Assembly: GCF_023091745.1 (NCBI RefSeq)
Contig: NC_068922.1
Coordinates: 26,388,001-26,452,000 of the forward strand
Reading direction: 5' to 3'
DNA from: Budorcas taxicolor
Lineage: Eukaryota; Chordata; Mammalia; Artiodactyla; Bovidae
Length of the DNA: 64,000 bases
Positions within the stretch are counted from its first letter, which is position 1; every line of letters begins with the position of its first letter. The notes below the pieces were generated by a model. The model was given only the letters and a program-made list of their open reading frames with translations, searched no databases and was not told the DNA's origin. Position numbers and translations under genes: made by a program. Shown here one piece after another: positions 22,240 to 33,030 of the stretch.

Positions 22240-22299
22240 CCAGGGGCTGGTGTCAGGTGGCCCAGAAGTTCACGGGAGGCATCGGAAACAAACTGTGCG
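22240..22299 (+). CDS. GAD2: GAD2 exon 2 (residues 26-45, palmitoylation segment)
   Basis: Exon of 60 nt reading ARGWCQVAQKFTGGIGNKLC plus one base of codon 46. It has Cys30 and Cys45, the pair known in GAD65 as S-palmitoylation sites needed for trafficking from Golgi to presynaptic vesicles. The acceptor is TTGCAG/CC and the donor GCG/GTGAGT. The phase (one base over) is the same at the ends of exons 1, 2, 3 and 4. Confidence 0.97.
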
Positions 22300-22503
22300 G
22301 TGAGTGCCTGCGCGGGTGCCCGAGGGAGGGAGGCGGACATGGCCAGGCACCGCGAAGCCCGAGGAAGTCAAAGGCACCCTCTCACCTCCGCATCCCGTGA
22401 GGGGTCGGATATTCTTGATTTGGGGACCGGGGATGGGGGTCGGGGGCTGGGAGCCGGGCCGGCGGGAGGCTGACCGAGGTCCGCGCTCCTTGTCCTTGCC
22501 CAG
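22300..22503 (+). other. GAD2: GAD2 intron 2
   Basis: A short 204 bp GC-rich intron with a strong GTGAGT donor and CCTTGCCCAG acceptor. No other feature is seen. Confidence 0.9.
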
Positions 22504-22653
22504 CCCTGCTCTATGGAGACGCCGAGAAGCCGGCGGAGAGCGGCGGGAGCCAGCCCCCGCGGGCCACCTCCCGCAAGGCCGCCTGCGCCTGCAACCAGAA
22601 ACCCTGCAGCTGCCCCAAAGCGGAGGTCAACTATGCATTTCTACACGCAACAG
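22504..22653 (+). CDS. GAD2: GAD2 exon 3 (residues 46-95, Cys-rich linker)
   Basis: Exon of 150 nt, very GC-rich, encoding ALLYGDAEKPAESGGSQPPR, then a Cys-rich basic segment with Cys73, Cys75, Cys80 and Cys82, then VNYAFLHAT and one base of codon 96. The Cys-rich section is the flexible GAD65-specific membrane-anchoring region ahead of the catalytic core. Thr67-Ser68, Asn76, Pro83, Ala85 and Glu86 differ from the human residues I recall, while all cysteines are kept, so this linker is drifting around a fixed cysteine pattern. The acceptor is GCCCAG and the donor ACAG/GTAAGG. Confidence 0.96.
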
Positions 22654-23644
22654 GTAAGGGCGCCTCGCGGGGTCCCGGGAGCTTCTGCCCCTCGCCCTGC
22701 CGCGTCCACCGTGGCCAGGCGGGACTCAGCGCCGGGAGCCTGAGCCGGGACATCTAGGTGCAGGGCAAAAGCAGACCTTAGGAGACTCTCCAGGAGACCT
22801 CGAGAAACGCTGGGCCTGCCCTCTCGGTCAGACCCAGACCCGGGCCTCTGCGTGGCGCTGGGCTCCGGGGTTCCAAGCGGGCTCCCGGACTGGCCGAGGC
22901 GCCCCGGCGCACCCTAGCTCCAGGTCCTATTCTCCGTGCGCCCGAGGCCTCGGGTGAGATGTGGTTTCTTGTTCAAAATAGCTTAGACTTTCTAGGTCTT
23001 CAGATCGCAAGAGTGATTTGTAGCTGTGGTTTCAGGAAAAAGATTGACAGGAAACCTGCGCGCAGTTTTACTCTCGTACTTGCACACCCAGTTGTGCGAG
23101 CGCGCGCGCGCACACACACACACCGTACGCACACACACACACCACACACACACAGAGACACGCTGACTTAGGAAACAGCGGGCCTTAGTTAATAAGCCAG
23201 AGATCCTGTGATGCCATAGGATAATAAGCCAAATCATAACCAAAATCTTATGAGCCATTTTGCCCGATTTACCCAAAAGCATTCCCCAAACATTCCTGAC
23301 TTGAAGTGATCTTTTAAGATGACTTATTGAGAAATACCCTTTAGCGAGAACCCGGAGGAAACAGATGAATGGAAGTATATTTTCTTTAAAAAAAAATAAA
23401 AGATAGGAAAAGGAAGCAAATTGGTTATGAACTGAAATGCAAGAAAATTTGGGATAAGGAAAGAAATCATATTTTTTCATTCCTTCATTTTTGAAAAATA
23501 CCTCCCCTTTAAAGAAGATGCTCTGCTTTTCCAGAAGATTTTTTTAACATAAAATCTCAGTTCAGAGAGAAAGTGTCAGATGAAGACCTTTCCTGGATAT
23601 TTTCATTGTAAAATTAAAACGTGGCATTTTGATTCTGTTCTTAG
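22654..23644 (+). other. GAD2: GAD2 intron 3
   Basis: A 991 bp intron. The first 300 bp are still CpG-rich, then a CG/CA tract at 23098-23160, then AT-rich DNA to the TTCTTAG acceptor. It has no SINE. Confidence 0.85.
23098..23160. repeat. CG/CA alternating tract in GAD2 intron 3
   Basis: GCGAGCGCGCGCGCGCACAC followed by interrupted CACACA blocks. This is the second alternating purine-pyrimidine tract near the GAD2 start, about 1.6 kb downstream of the ATG. Confidence 0.85.
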
Positions 23645-23878
23645 ATCTGCTGCCAGCGTGTGATGGAGAAAGGCCCACTTTGGCATTTCTGCAAGAGGTT
23701 ATGGACATTTTGCTTCAGTATGTGGTGAAGAGTTTTGATAGATCAACCAAAGTGATTGATTTTCATTACCCTAATGAGCTTCTTCAAGAATATAATTGGG
23801 AATTGGCAGACCAACCACAAAATTTGGAGGAAATTTTGATGCATTGCCAAACAACTCTAAAATATGCAATTAAAACAG
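23645..23878 (+). CDS. GAD2: GAD2 exon 4 (residues 96-173)
   Basis: The largest exon here (234 nt). It completes Asp96 and encodes LLPACDGERPTLAFLQEVMD, then LLQYVVKSFDRSTKVIDF, HYPNELLQEYNWELADQPQN and LEEILMHCQTTLKYAIKT, with one base of codon 174. This is the N-terminal helical domain of the GAD fold, where the dimer arms begin. It is nearly identical to human (Glu and Asp where I recall Asp and Asn at the QEVMD positions). The donor is ACAG/GTATTG, a weaker match than GTAAGT or GTGAGT. Read-through gives a stop after three codons and an AATAAA soon after. Confidence 0.97.
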
Positions 23879-23897
23879 GTATTGTCTGATCAGAAAT

Positions 23898-23903
23898 AAT
23901 AAA
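23898..23903 (+). terminator. GAD2: Candidate intronic AATAAA after GAD2 exon 4
   Basis: AATAAA 20 bases into intron 4, nine bases after the in-frame TGA at 23887-23889, followed at once by a T-rich tract (23907-23937) that could act as a downstream element. With the weak donor it could terminate a short GAD2 transcript. Usage is inferred. Confidence 0.35.
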
Positions 23904-26900
23904 GCTCTTTTTTCTTTTATGATTTTTATTTTTTCTAGGAAAATGTTTTCTTTTATGGAGTTGATAATTTCAAATTTACAACATTATTTTCATCATTTAA
24001 AAAGTCATGATTAGAATGATTAATGTCAAAAGCACCCTTTACTGTTATCGTTCATTGTTTTGAAGTCGGAAATGTTATCTAAGTATAAATCATCAGATTT
24101 TACATTGCACTATTTGGCCACGGAAATTATCCACTGAGTAGAAGCAACCATTTGTCAGTAGAGGCCAGTAGAAGTGACTCTCCTATAGAGAAAGAAAAAA
24201 AGAGAATCTAGAAATGAAAGCGTAAAAGGCATGATCCAAACAAAAGCCCAAATACCAGGTCAGTGCTGGTATTTCATTGGCATAGAAATGAACAGAAATT
24301 GAACAAACCATCTGTGTAATGGTTGAACCAGAAGGGTAATATTTTGGCATTGTTTCAGAAGACTAAGACTTCAGATCTGAACTCCAGCTTTTCTCTATTT
24401 TTGAAGAAATGTACACAAAAGAAAACACAATGCAAACTAGCTTAACAATTCAGCCATGTTATACAAAGATGAATATGCTTCCTAACCACTCTGTATAGAA
24501 GATAAAGGGAAAAAAGGATAGAGGGGAATCAGATATCCTTAGGGACAATACTTTTAGTGTATTTTGTGTGTGTTTTAAAATAGTATTCTCTATACTTTAT
24601 CCATTTTTAGCCCCAGGTGTAACATATATGTGAATGCATTCTAAGCTTTCATTCTAGCTACACAAAGTCAGCTATTCGTCTCCCCAGCTCACGATTACCC
24701 CTGCCTTTTCTGCTTTGCCTCTAATCATCCTGATACATGGTGGCCATGCACTTCATTAAAGCAATAAAAATAAGCATGAATGAATTTGGAAGGGAAGGAA
24801 GACCTTGTGGATCTAAACTGATTTGTAGCCTTAGAACAATTTGCTAACAAATAAATATGTAAAGTATCACAAAACATTAATTACTCTAGAAATGATCCTT
24901 TTCTCAGCAAATTTAGAATTACATGAATTATCAGTACGATTCTAATCAAAAACAAATTTTAAGAATGTTTGTTGTGTGACTTTTAGCCCTTTGTTTTGCT
25001 ATATTTTTGTTTTTGTGAGTTCTTTTCATTGACAGGATAGATATGCATAGAAGCTTTGGGAAATTGATTTCCTATACTATTATTTTCCACTTTTGTGAAA
25101 CTATAGACTTAGAATTAAGTACATAGGAGAAAGAATTTAACTTGAAGATTTCTATCAAACTCAGTCTATGGAAGATGCTTAGATTTCATTCTCAACTATA
25201 TTGACAGAGAATCCACATGAGGTATATACTAGGCATTAAAGATTTTTTTTTTCCTTCCAGTTTTTTTTGTATATTTGTAGGTGCAAGCCTGAGCAATGTT
25301 TTTAGTTCATTTTTGTTTGACCTACTCCCCAACCTAACATTTAAATACACTAACAGTAATTTACTACCTATTATTTTTATTGCTACCAAGCCAAAAAGAA
25401 TCTATAAAAGTGTTTTCATATCTTCGTCCTTAAAAGCTGATGGAGTCTGAAATGCAATTTAAAGAGTAAAGATAATGAGAATTGCAGGTCAATGAAAGCA
25501 ATAGTTCTGTTAATGTTCCATTTAGTGTTGGGAAAAGATGGGCCAATTCAATACTTAGATTTTGCCATAATGCTTGTGAAACTGTTGGTCAGTGTAGCTC
25601 TAATATGTTTTTTTAAAGGTCAGAAAAAATATGATTAAGTGGAATTTCTGACCAAGGCATATCAATATTAATTCAGTATAACATTATTTATAACATATAT
25701 AGTCTTCTGGTCCTTCCTCCCATCCCCAATAACATTTCAAATAATTAACAGCTGCCACCTTCCTTTTTGACTGGCAAGTTTATAGGTTTTCTGTATAACT
25801 TGTATTTGACAAGTAGTACTTTGAAATAGTTTCTGTCACCGCTACCATTAGATGTGTTAATGTTCCTTGGGAGATTCCTATATAAAAGCATGTTACTACT
25901 GAGAGTCCATAACCTAATTTCCACTTGGACTCCAGGCTTAGAGAGAAGAGAGGGGAGGTGGGGAAATCTTTATGCGTTGTTAAAATTACCTCTGTAAGAA
26001 ATATTGGAATAGAACATGAAAAAGTGTGGAGAATGATAAAATTCTGAAATAATTAGACTTTGCTGGGGTCATCAGGTTTGGCGTTAGTGTTGGCGGCTGA
26101 GGAGTGAAGGGATTCATGAACCCAATCATGAGACAAAGGGATTGAAGTGTGAGTAAATGAGCCGTCCTTGAGTGTGTGTTGCTGGTCTAGAGAGAACAGT
26201 CTGGACCAACTTGGGGCCCCTTCCCAATAGACTGTGGACACCAGGGTCAGAGCTGCCTGGGGCTGGCTATTCGCAGTCTGTGCACCCTTCCTGGCTCACT
26301 TGCTGATCTGTGGGGAGCGGTCCAGTGGCACAAACAGCGCCTAGTTTCAAACTCGCTCTCGGAGGTGGCAGCTCATGGCCATCTGACTCCTTCGCAGGGC
26401 GCTGACTCGCAGCACAGGACCAGGTTGGGGCAGCAGCAGCAGCAGCTGGATGCCAGGGTGACTCGGACAGCAGGCAGACAGGTCTCAGGGAACCCTACCT
26501 GAATTTGTCAGCAGCCTATTCACAGGAAGCCAGCAACCAAGGGGACATTTTGTTCTGATCTGTCAAAACTATCTCCCTGCATATTTCCACATCATTATCA
26601 GTGAATGCAAATTTTGAGGCTGGAGAGATTTTGGTGAAATAGACCAAGGTCAAAATTTGACACAAGAAGGAAGCCAAGCAATTGCAGCATCGCACTTCTT
26701 ACCATAGTTTCCCAGAGGGGGTCATCAGGCTGAATTGATCTTCTGATAACCTGGGGCACGACATAGGTCTTGGGATCCCACTCAGTTTTATGCAGAGGTT
26801 TTCCTGCCAAAGGGTCCATAGACTTGGTGTGAGATGAGAGATACTAGATTCATCCAGAAAATGCATAGGAGTTGAGAGAGTTGATTAATGGCTAGATTTG

Positions 26901-28262
26901 CTGATCCTTATTAATTTTCTCATTTCAAGGAAACGGCTTAGGGAAAGAGGAATGGAGGGGCACTGAGAGGGAGACGAGGGCTATGATTTCAGCTGTGAGC
27001 GCTAATGAAATGGGGAGTCAGTGAGGCAGAGAGGGGTGGAGGGCTGCTGCAGACAGCAGCGGCAGCCACAGCCAGGAAGGCTTTTTCCCTTTCCCTGGAC
27101 CCGTAGACTGATGGGAGCAGCGTCAGAGAGCCTGGGAAAGAGCAAAAAGCTCAAAGGGCACCCTGCAAGGCCATAAGGATGTAAAACAATGCCATGCGGA
27201 GAATAAGTGAGAGCTGCCCAGTCTCTTTAAAATGTGCTCTTTCCCAGCTCTTCTCGGCATCTACTCATCTAGTAGCCACATGCTGGAGGCTGATAAGAGA
27301 GCAGTCCCTGGTCCCGGAGATAAGCTTTGTGTTGACTTTTGTCTCTGCTCTCCCCATTGCCTACCTTTATCTTGTTTTGTCCAGGCTGGCCTGAGAGTCT
27401 GTCACATCCCCAGGCTTCAGACAGGTGTCCAGTAAGTGGCAGATGTGTTTTAATAAGAAGCTTTTTCCAGAATTGTTAATCTTGCAGGATTTTGGCTGCA
27501 AAACAACATCATAGATTTATAGATAGGCTTATGTGGAGCAGGACAGGGAAATGGAAGTCTAATGAGATCTTTACAATCACATTTTAAATAATAGCCACAG
27601 GAGTGTTGGGGTGTCAACCCCTTTAGAGAGTTATAGAGAAATCCAGAAGTTAGTTAGATAAGCCTGACTGAGGGACTGATCAATCCTGTTGAATATACCT
27701 TCATGTATCTTGGGGACAAAACCGGGATGTTGGCTGTATTTAGCTTTATTTTTAATTGCAACTATGAAGGAGCTCTGTTGTGTAGAATCAAATATTTGGA
27801 CAGAAAAGAATAGAGAAGAATTACATTTGTTCATACCAGCTTTAGACAGTCATTGCCTTTTGAATTCAGGGTAAATCACTCAATAGAGTGTCCTATTTTC
27901 TCATTTTTGCCTTGTCTTCTCTGATCATCAGCCATTTGTCACTGATATTATATGGATGTTGGCATGCCTGGCAGATGTCATCGTATATGACTGATTCCCA
28001 GCACAATTTAATGGAAAAGGGTTTTTTAGCAGCACAAGTGTAAACAAGAAGTGGCCTATTTTTGAGTAGCTTGGGATTGCCCCCGCATTTGAATCTACAA
28101 ATATATTGAAACAATGCTAGAAAATAAACCAGTGTCCACACTGCAAACCACATTTATTATCTTTTCATAGTTTATGGTTAAAGAAAGATTTTTAGCATGT
28201 ATTTTAAGAAATATCACAACACCAAACAGTCTGTCTTGTTAAAGGAAATGCTCCTTTGCTGA

Positions 28263-28292
28263 CTGTGTGTCTGTGTCTGTGTGTGTGTGCGA
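28263..28292. repeat. Short TG repeat
   Basis: TGTGTGTCTGTGTCTGTGTG in intron 4, 140 bp before exon 5's acceptor tract begins. Confidence 0.7.
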
Positions 28293-28433
28293 GATGGGTA
28301 TGAGTATGGATCTGAGTATGGATTTCGTATTGCTGAAGGCTCTTTCAAGATTCTTCATCTAGAGAAATCATGGATTTCAGAGGCATTCATTTTCACTGGA
28401 CTCACCCTGATTCCGGTGTTCCATCTAATTCAG

Positions 28434-28524
28434 GGCATCCAAGGTATTTCAATCAACTTTCTACCGGACTGGATATGGTTGGATTAGCAGCAGACTGGCT
28501 GACATCAACAGCAAACACTAACAT
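28434..28524 (+). CDS. GAD2: GAD2 exon 5 (residues 174-203)
   Basis: Exon of 91 nt. It completes Gly174, then reads HPRYFNQLSTGLDMVGLAAD and WLTSTANTN with two bases of Met204. Gln181, in FNQLSTG, is an active-site residue that helps hold substrate in the human GAD65 structure as I recall it. It forms the start of the PLP-binding domain. The acceptor is TTCAG/GG and the donor AT/GTAAGT. The sequence is identical to human as far as I remember it. Confidence 0.97.
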
Positions 28525-29077
28525 GTAAGTAGCTAAATATGTTCTTGTGTAATCCAGGATAATTATTAATGACATTTCATAATATTTATTCTACCTCTTA
28601 TGTAAAAAAAGAAACCTTTTTTTTAAAGTAGCCCCTAAAATAGTGAGACAAACTTCAGAAGAGTATGGATATTCACTCTTGCTTAAAAGAAAATAGTCCT
28701 GATCTCTTTTTCACGCAATCAAAGTTATGCAGCATGTTTTAAACACAAAAAGGCACTTTGGGGGCATAATGGATGTATTATTCCATGTAATATGAGAGAG
28801 AAATGGTACTAGATGTTGTCTTTTAGATAGTGTTATAATGTTAGCCTGCAATGTATTTATTCACTATGATAAATGACCCTTGTGCATGAAGCCAATCACT
28901 GAAGCTCTTGACTTATGAATGTAGGAAACAGAGCAAACCTTTTTTGGTCTGCTTAACGCTATAATTGTAACATTTGTGAAAGCAGGATTTGAACAAGGAA
29001 ATTGTTCTGTAGATATTGTAATGATGAATCATTCCTTTGAGTGACAGACATAAAATGTGGCCATTACTATGTTTCAG
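28525..29077 (+). other. GAD2: GAD2 intron 5
   Basis: A 553 bp AT-rich intron between GTAAGT and the TTTCAG acceptor. It has no repeats and no additional signals. Confidence 0.85.
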
Positions 29078-29190
29078 GTTCACCTATGAAATTGCTCCAG
29101 TATTTGTGCTTTTGGAATATGTCACGCTAAAGAAAATGAGAGAAATCATTGGCTGGCCTGGGGGCTCTGGCGATGGGATATTTTCTCCTG
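29078..29190 (+). CDS. GAD2: GAD2 exon 6 (residues 204-241)
   Basis: Exon of 113 nt reading FTYEIAPVFVLLEYVTLKKM then REIIGWPGGSGDGIFSP and one base of codon 242. The Gly-rich PGGSGDGIFSPGG loop, completed in exon 7, is a conserved part of the PLP-decarboxylase group II active site where cofactor phosphate contacts are made. The acceptor is TTTCAG/G and the donor CCTG/GTATAT, a weak donor. A 400 bp antisense BovB insertion begins about 65 bp downstream of that donor. Confidence 0.97.
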
Positions 29191-29253
29191 GTATATGATA
29201 TTTTAATCTTTCTTCATATCTTTCTTCTGGTTTGTCATGCCTTATTGTGAAGA

Positions 29254-29655
29254 TCAGTTTAGTTCAGTCACTCAGTCATGTCCGACTCTTTGTGACCCCG
29301 TGGACTGCAGCAAGCCAGGCTTCCCTGTCCATCACGGACTCTCAGAGCTTGCTCAAACTCATGACCATTGAGTTGGTGATGTCATCCAACCATCTCATCC
29401 GCTGTCATCCCCTTCTCCTCCTGCCTTCAATGTTCCCCAGCATTAGGGTCTTTTCTAATAAGTCGGTTCTTCACATCAGGTTGCCAAATTATTGGAGCTT
29501 CAGCTTCAGCATCAGTCCTTCCAATGAATATTCAGGATTGATTTCCTTTATGATGGACTGCTTTGATCTCCTTGCAGTCCAAGGGACTCTCAAGAGTCTT
29601 CTCCAACACCACAGGTCAAAAACATCAATTCTTCGGTCCTCAGCTTTCACTTTAT
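29254..29655 (-). mobile_element. BovB (RTE) 3' end, antisense
   Basis: TTTAGTTCAGTCACTCAGTC at the left (BovB terminus), then about 390 bp of antisense BovB 3' sequence. It contains no intact reverse transcriptase. Confidence 0.9.
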
Positions 29656-29707
29656 TATGAACATAGGAATTATTAAATATCTAGCCTGTGTTTCTGCTTA
29701 GGTTAAA

Positions 29708-29892
29708 TAGACCAGAGGTCCAGCCTTTTTGGCACCAGGGACCAGTTTTGTGGAGGACAATTTTTCCATGCACCCTTCATGGGGGATGGTTTGGGGATGA
29801 TTCAAGCACATTACATTTATTGTACACTTTATTTCTATTATTATTATGTCAGCTCCACCTCAGATCATCAGGAATTAGATCCTAAAGATTGA
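29708..29892 (+). repeat. hAT-Charlie (MER1-like) DNA transposon fragment
   Basis: CTTTTTGGCACCAGGGACCA and CTCCACCTCAGATCATCAGG recall the MER1-type non-autonomous hAT element; only the left part is present. Family name is from memory. Confidence 0.45.
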
Positions 29893-32764
29893 GATTAAGT
29901 ACATGTGACCACTGACCATGCATCCAAGTCAACTACCCCGTGCTTGAATATTATTTTTGTGTGTGTTTAGAAAGAGGATAATCAACAATGATATTAACCC
30001 AGTACTTCTACTGTGATCCTACATACAGGATGCATGGATTGTGTGGAACAAAGGAATAAAGATTCCTAATAAGTGAATTAGGGAATAAGGTATTGTACTT
30101 TCCCAAGCATCAGTGAAAGGAGAAGGGTACCCTCACTGAATAAAGCATTCTCTGATTGAAGGAAAATAACAGGTACAATGTACTTAACAGAGCCTCTGTA
30201 CACCGTCCCTTTCAAGGAACAAGCAGGGAAGCTGATTCATACAGTTTTCAAGTAGGACAGAAAGTGCCTGGAAGACAGTTTCTTAGCATTTAAAAAAAAG
30301 GGTGATGATTTCTTTCAGAGGTTTCCCATTCTTTTTTTTTTTTTTTTAATGATGTCATTTAGTCCTTCCCACTCTGCCTTTTGATCACCAGCCATTGCAT
30401 TCTAAGCTCCATTATGTATACTTCTTCCAGCCATGAAAGTCAGCGTGGGACAGAAAGTCCTGCTTTGGGTTTCCAGGTCTGTGTGTGTGACCTTGGTTTG
30501 ATGCAGAGAACTAAAAGCTAGGAAGGCAGTGAGAAGAGAGAGAGCCACTGACCTGTGGAAAAGAAACCTGGCATACAGACCGTCACCTCCTCAGCAGCAG
30601 GAGCGGGGCGCTCATCAGAATGGGAGTCACTGGCCCTGGAGCTTGGTACCTGGAGACTGGCCCTGCTGGGGAGGCCAGAGCTACATCTGCCATTGTGTCA
30701 GGCAGAGCAAAGGCTAAGTCATGATTCCTCTTTAGCAAATCTGCAAAGGCAGGGGGATCACAAAGGAGAGAGAAAATGAAATGAAAAGACAGAAAAGACA
30801 TGATGATGAGTAACAGTGGCCTCAAGGCCAAGTCTTAAATTCAGCAACTTTATCTACAAGCTCAGATCAGCTATTTCATTTTCTGTTTGTAAAGAGATAG
30901 CATATGTTTTCAGGGGCTGAAGGAAAATGTGTTAGTTAAATGAAAGGGAAAATTTACCTTAAAAAAAAAATCATTGTACACCAGCTGTGATGAAAATTTT
31001 AGGCTAGTTTCAATTTGTAGAGAACTTAGTATTTAGTGCCCTTGGAAAACCATCCCCGACTGAGGGAAGTTTGTTAGCATTAACTGGAACTGATGTTTTA
31101 CGGTGTTTTTCATGAGGAACTAGGTGAAGTTCAGAGATGAATGTTGTTCCCACCTTTGTTCCGCCTACTCTTGTACGAGCGGCTGTGTGAGTGAGCTGTC
31201 CCCAGGAAGCCAGGAGCTCCTTGGGCTCCGTGTTCATGGTTCGCAGTAATGGGGAGAGAACAGCTGCTCCCATGGACCTGGAAAAGTTGACTAAGTGGAG
31301 TTGGACCCGGCCTAACCTACCTGGCTGGTCTTGGAACACGCCTGTCCCAGAAAATATACACCCAGAGAAAGACTCCTCTTTGGCAATTCTGCTAAGCCAG
31401 GTATGGACTAAGGGCTGCCACCCCCATCGATGATGGGGAATGATCAGATAGAGAAGACTTAAGTTCGATCCTGAGGCTCCTTCCTTGAATCCTGAAGATC
31501 CATGAGCTCTGGGTTCCCAAGACAGAAGCCAAAAATGCCAGGCTACAGAGTAAGGAAGACACTGGAAAATCAGGAGGGAACTGAAGAAAATGTCATGAGC
31601 AACCTGTTTCTGCTCTGCTTTCTATAATGCATTACAGAGAGGAAATGGATCATAGCATCCTCAGTTGCTAATAGATGACTTTCTGGGTAGCATCCAGCCT
31701 TATTCCTGGGAGAAAGGGCCTATGATTTAAGGGTGAACATAGGGGAAATCATACATCTATGTGCCTGAGATCTGACAGTCCCATTGCCTGGAACTAGGCA
31801 TGGAGAGTTAGGTCCATGGCTTGAATACTCAGCTCAGCCAAGTTTTTCTACACCTCCATCTATAACATCCAGTGGGGTCATGCTATGGAAAGTTCTTTGA
31901 GAAGGACCGAAAAAAAATATGTGCAGCCTAATGGTTGAGAGTCACGTTTTCTTTGGTGGAAATTTTTAGGACTTAAGCCTAGGAGGCAGCATCTCAAAGT
32001 AACCCTCCTTTGAGGAGTTGAAGGGAGGAGCCAGGGTATACAGAAGTTTTGCAGTGAATAAGGGCTGGTAGTCTGAATGTCCAAAGATGATTGTTAATTA
32101 AAGGAAGCCAGCTATTCCAAATTAAGGAATTTAGTGCTTTTTTATGAATGGGAAGATACAAGAGTTTGGACTCACTGAAATCATTCCTTTCATATGCATC
32201 AGTCATCTGAGGCCAGTATCCTGGATTTTCATATCCTGACCTTCCTTGGGGCAGATCACAGATCACAGGTATTCTTTTCCTTCCTGAGTGCCCTTGAAGC
32301 TCACCAGCTCACATTGGAGGGCTACAGTCACTGATGATTGTGATATCCTTGTTTATGGACATGGCAGGAAATACTCCATTTCTCAGAGACTTTCAGAAGA
32401 AATCTGTTTATGGGATGTCACCTTCACCTGGGAGTCAAAGGGAACTGGAGAACGCCACTGCTCAGCATGTCCTGAAGGGCCAAGGGGGAGAAGGTGTAGT
32501 CACAAACCTGTTCCTGTATAACAGGATTCTCAGAATGTTTGGGGCTTGTTGTTGCATCCTTTTGTGGAAAATTTCTGGGAAATAAGAGCACATAGGACTT
32601 TTGCATCTGTCCTCTTGCCTGTGTTACACAGTGTAGTCTGCTCTGTCCAGAGACCCAGAAGCCTCTTTATCCCTCCTGGGCTGCCAAACCTTTAAATGGA
32701 GAATGACTGAGCTGTGAGATGAAGAGTGGGAAGCTGCTCCCTGGATCATTGTCCTGGGAGGCCT

Positions 32765-32836
32765 ACTTTCTTTGTGTCCTTTTTCTCCCTTTTTCTTTCC
32801 TTTATCTTCCTCCCTTCTTTCTTCCCAGCCTCTCTG
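32765..32836. repeat. Polypyrimidine tract
   Basis: About 70 bases of almost pure C/T in intron 6. Confidence 0.8.
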
Positions 32837-32848
32837 AAAATAATGAGG

Positions 32849-33030
32849 GCAGCAATTCTTAGTGGGGAGTGATTTTGTCCCCAGGGGACATTTGGTAATG
32901 TCCAGAGATATTTTTGGTGGTCACAATTTATTTGGGAGTGGGGAGCATGTAGTGCTCATGACATCTGGTGGGTAGAGGGTACGGATGCCCAGGAAAGCCC
33001 CATCACATGGAACTGTCCGGCCCGAAAGCT
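32849..33030 (+). repeat. MER20 DNA transposon copy
   Basis: CCCAGGGGACATTTGGTAAT, CATCTGGTGGGTAGAGG and CCGGCCCGAAAG are MER20 landmarks (non-autonomous hAT, eutherian age). Confidence 0.75.

Larger units (their letters stand above)
20560..22940. other. GAD2: GAD2 CpG island
   Basis: CpG-dense DNA covering the GAD2 upstream region, exons 1-3 and introns 1-2, ending in the first part of intron 3. It contains GC-box-like GGGCGG cores and no Bov SINE. This is the expected CpG-island promoter of a neural gene. Confidence 0.8.
23879..28433 (+). other. GAD2: GAD2 intron 4, SINE-free
   Basis: A 4.55 kb intron, AT-rich and essentially free of the ruminant SINEs that crowd other introns. Only a short TG run (28263-28292) and no named transposon are visible. 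A moderately GC-rich part at about 26040-27140 includes CAG-rich strings (26433-26450, 27047-27075). It ends in AATTCAG. The ORFs at 26053-26241 and 26598-26819 on - match no family I know. Confidence 0.7.

Noticed and set aside
26598..26819. 73-codon reverse ORF in GAD2 intron 4 that reads somewhat protein-like
   Set aside because: I could not match it to any family, and no flanking exon or retrocopy hallmark (poly-A tail, target duplication) is visible.
29232..29660. 142-codon ORF on +
   Set aside because: It is the antisense reading of a BovB tail.
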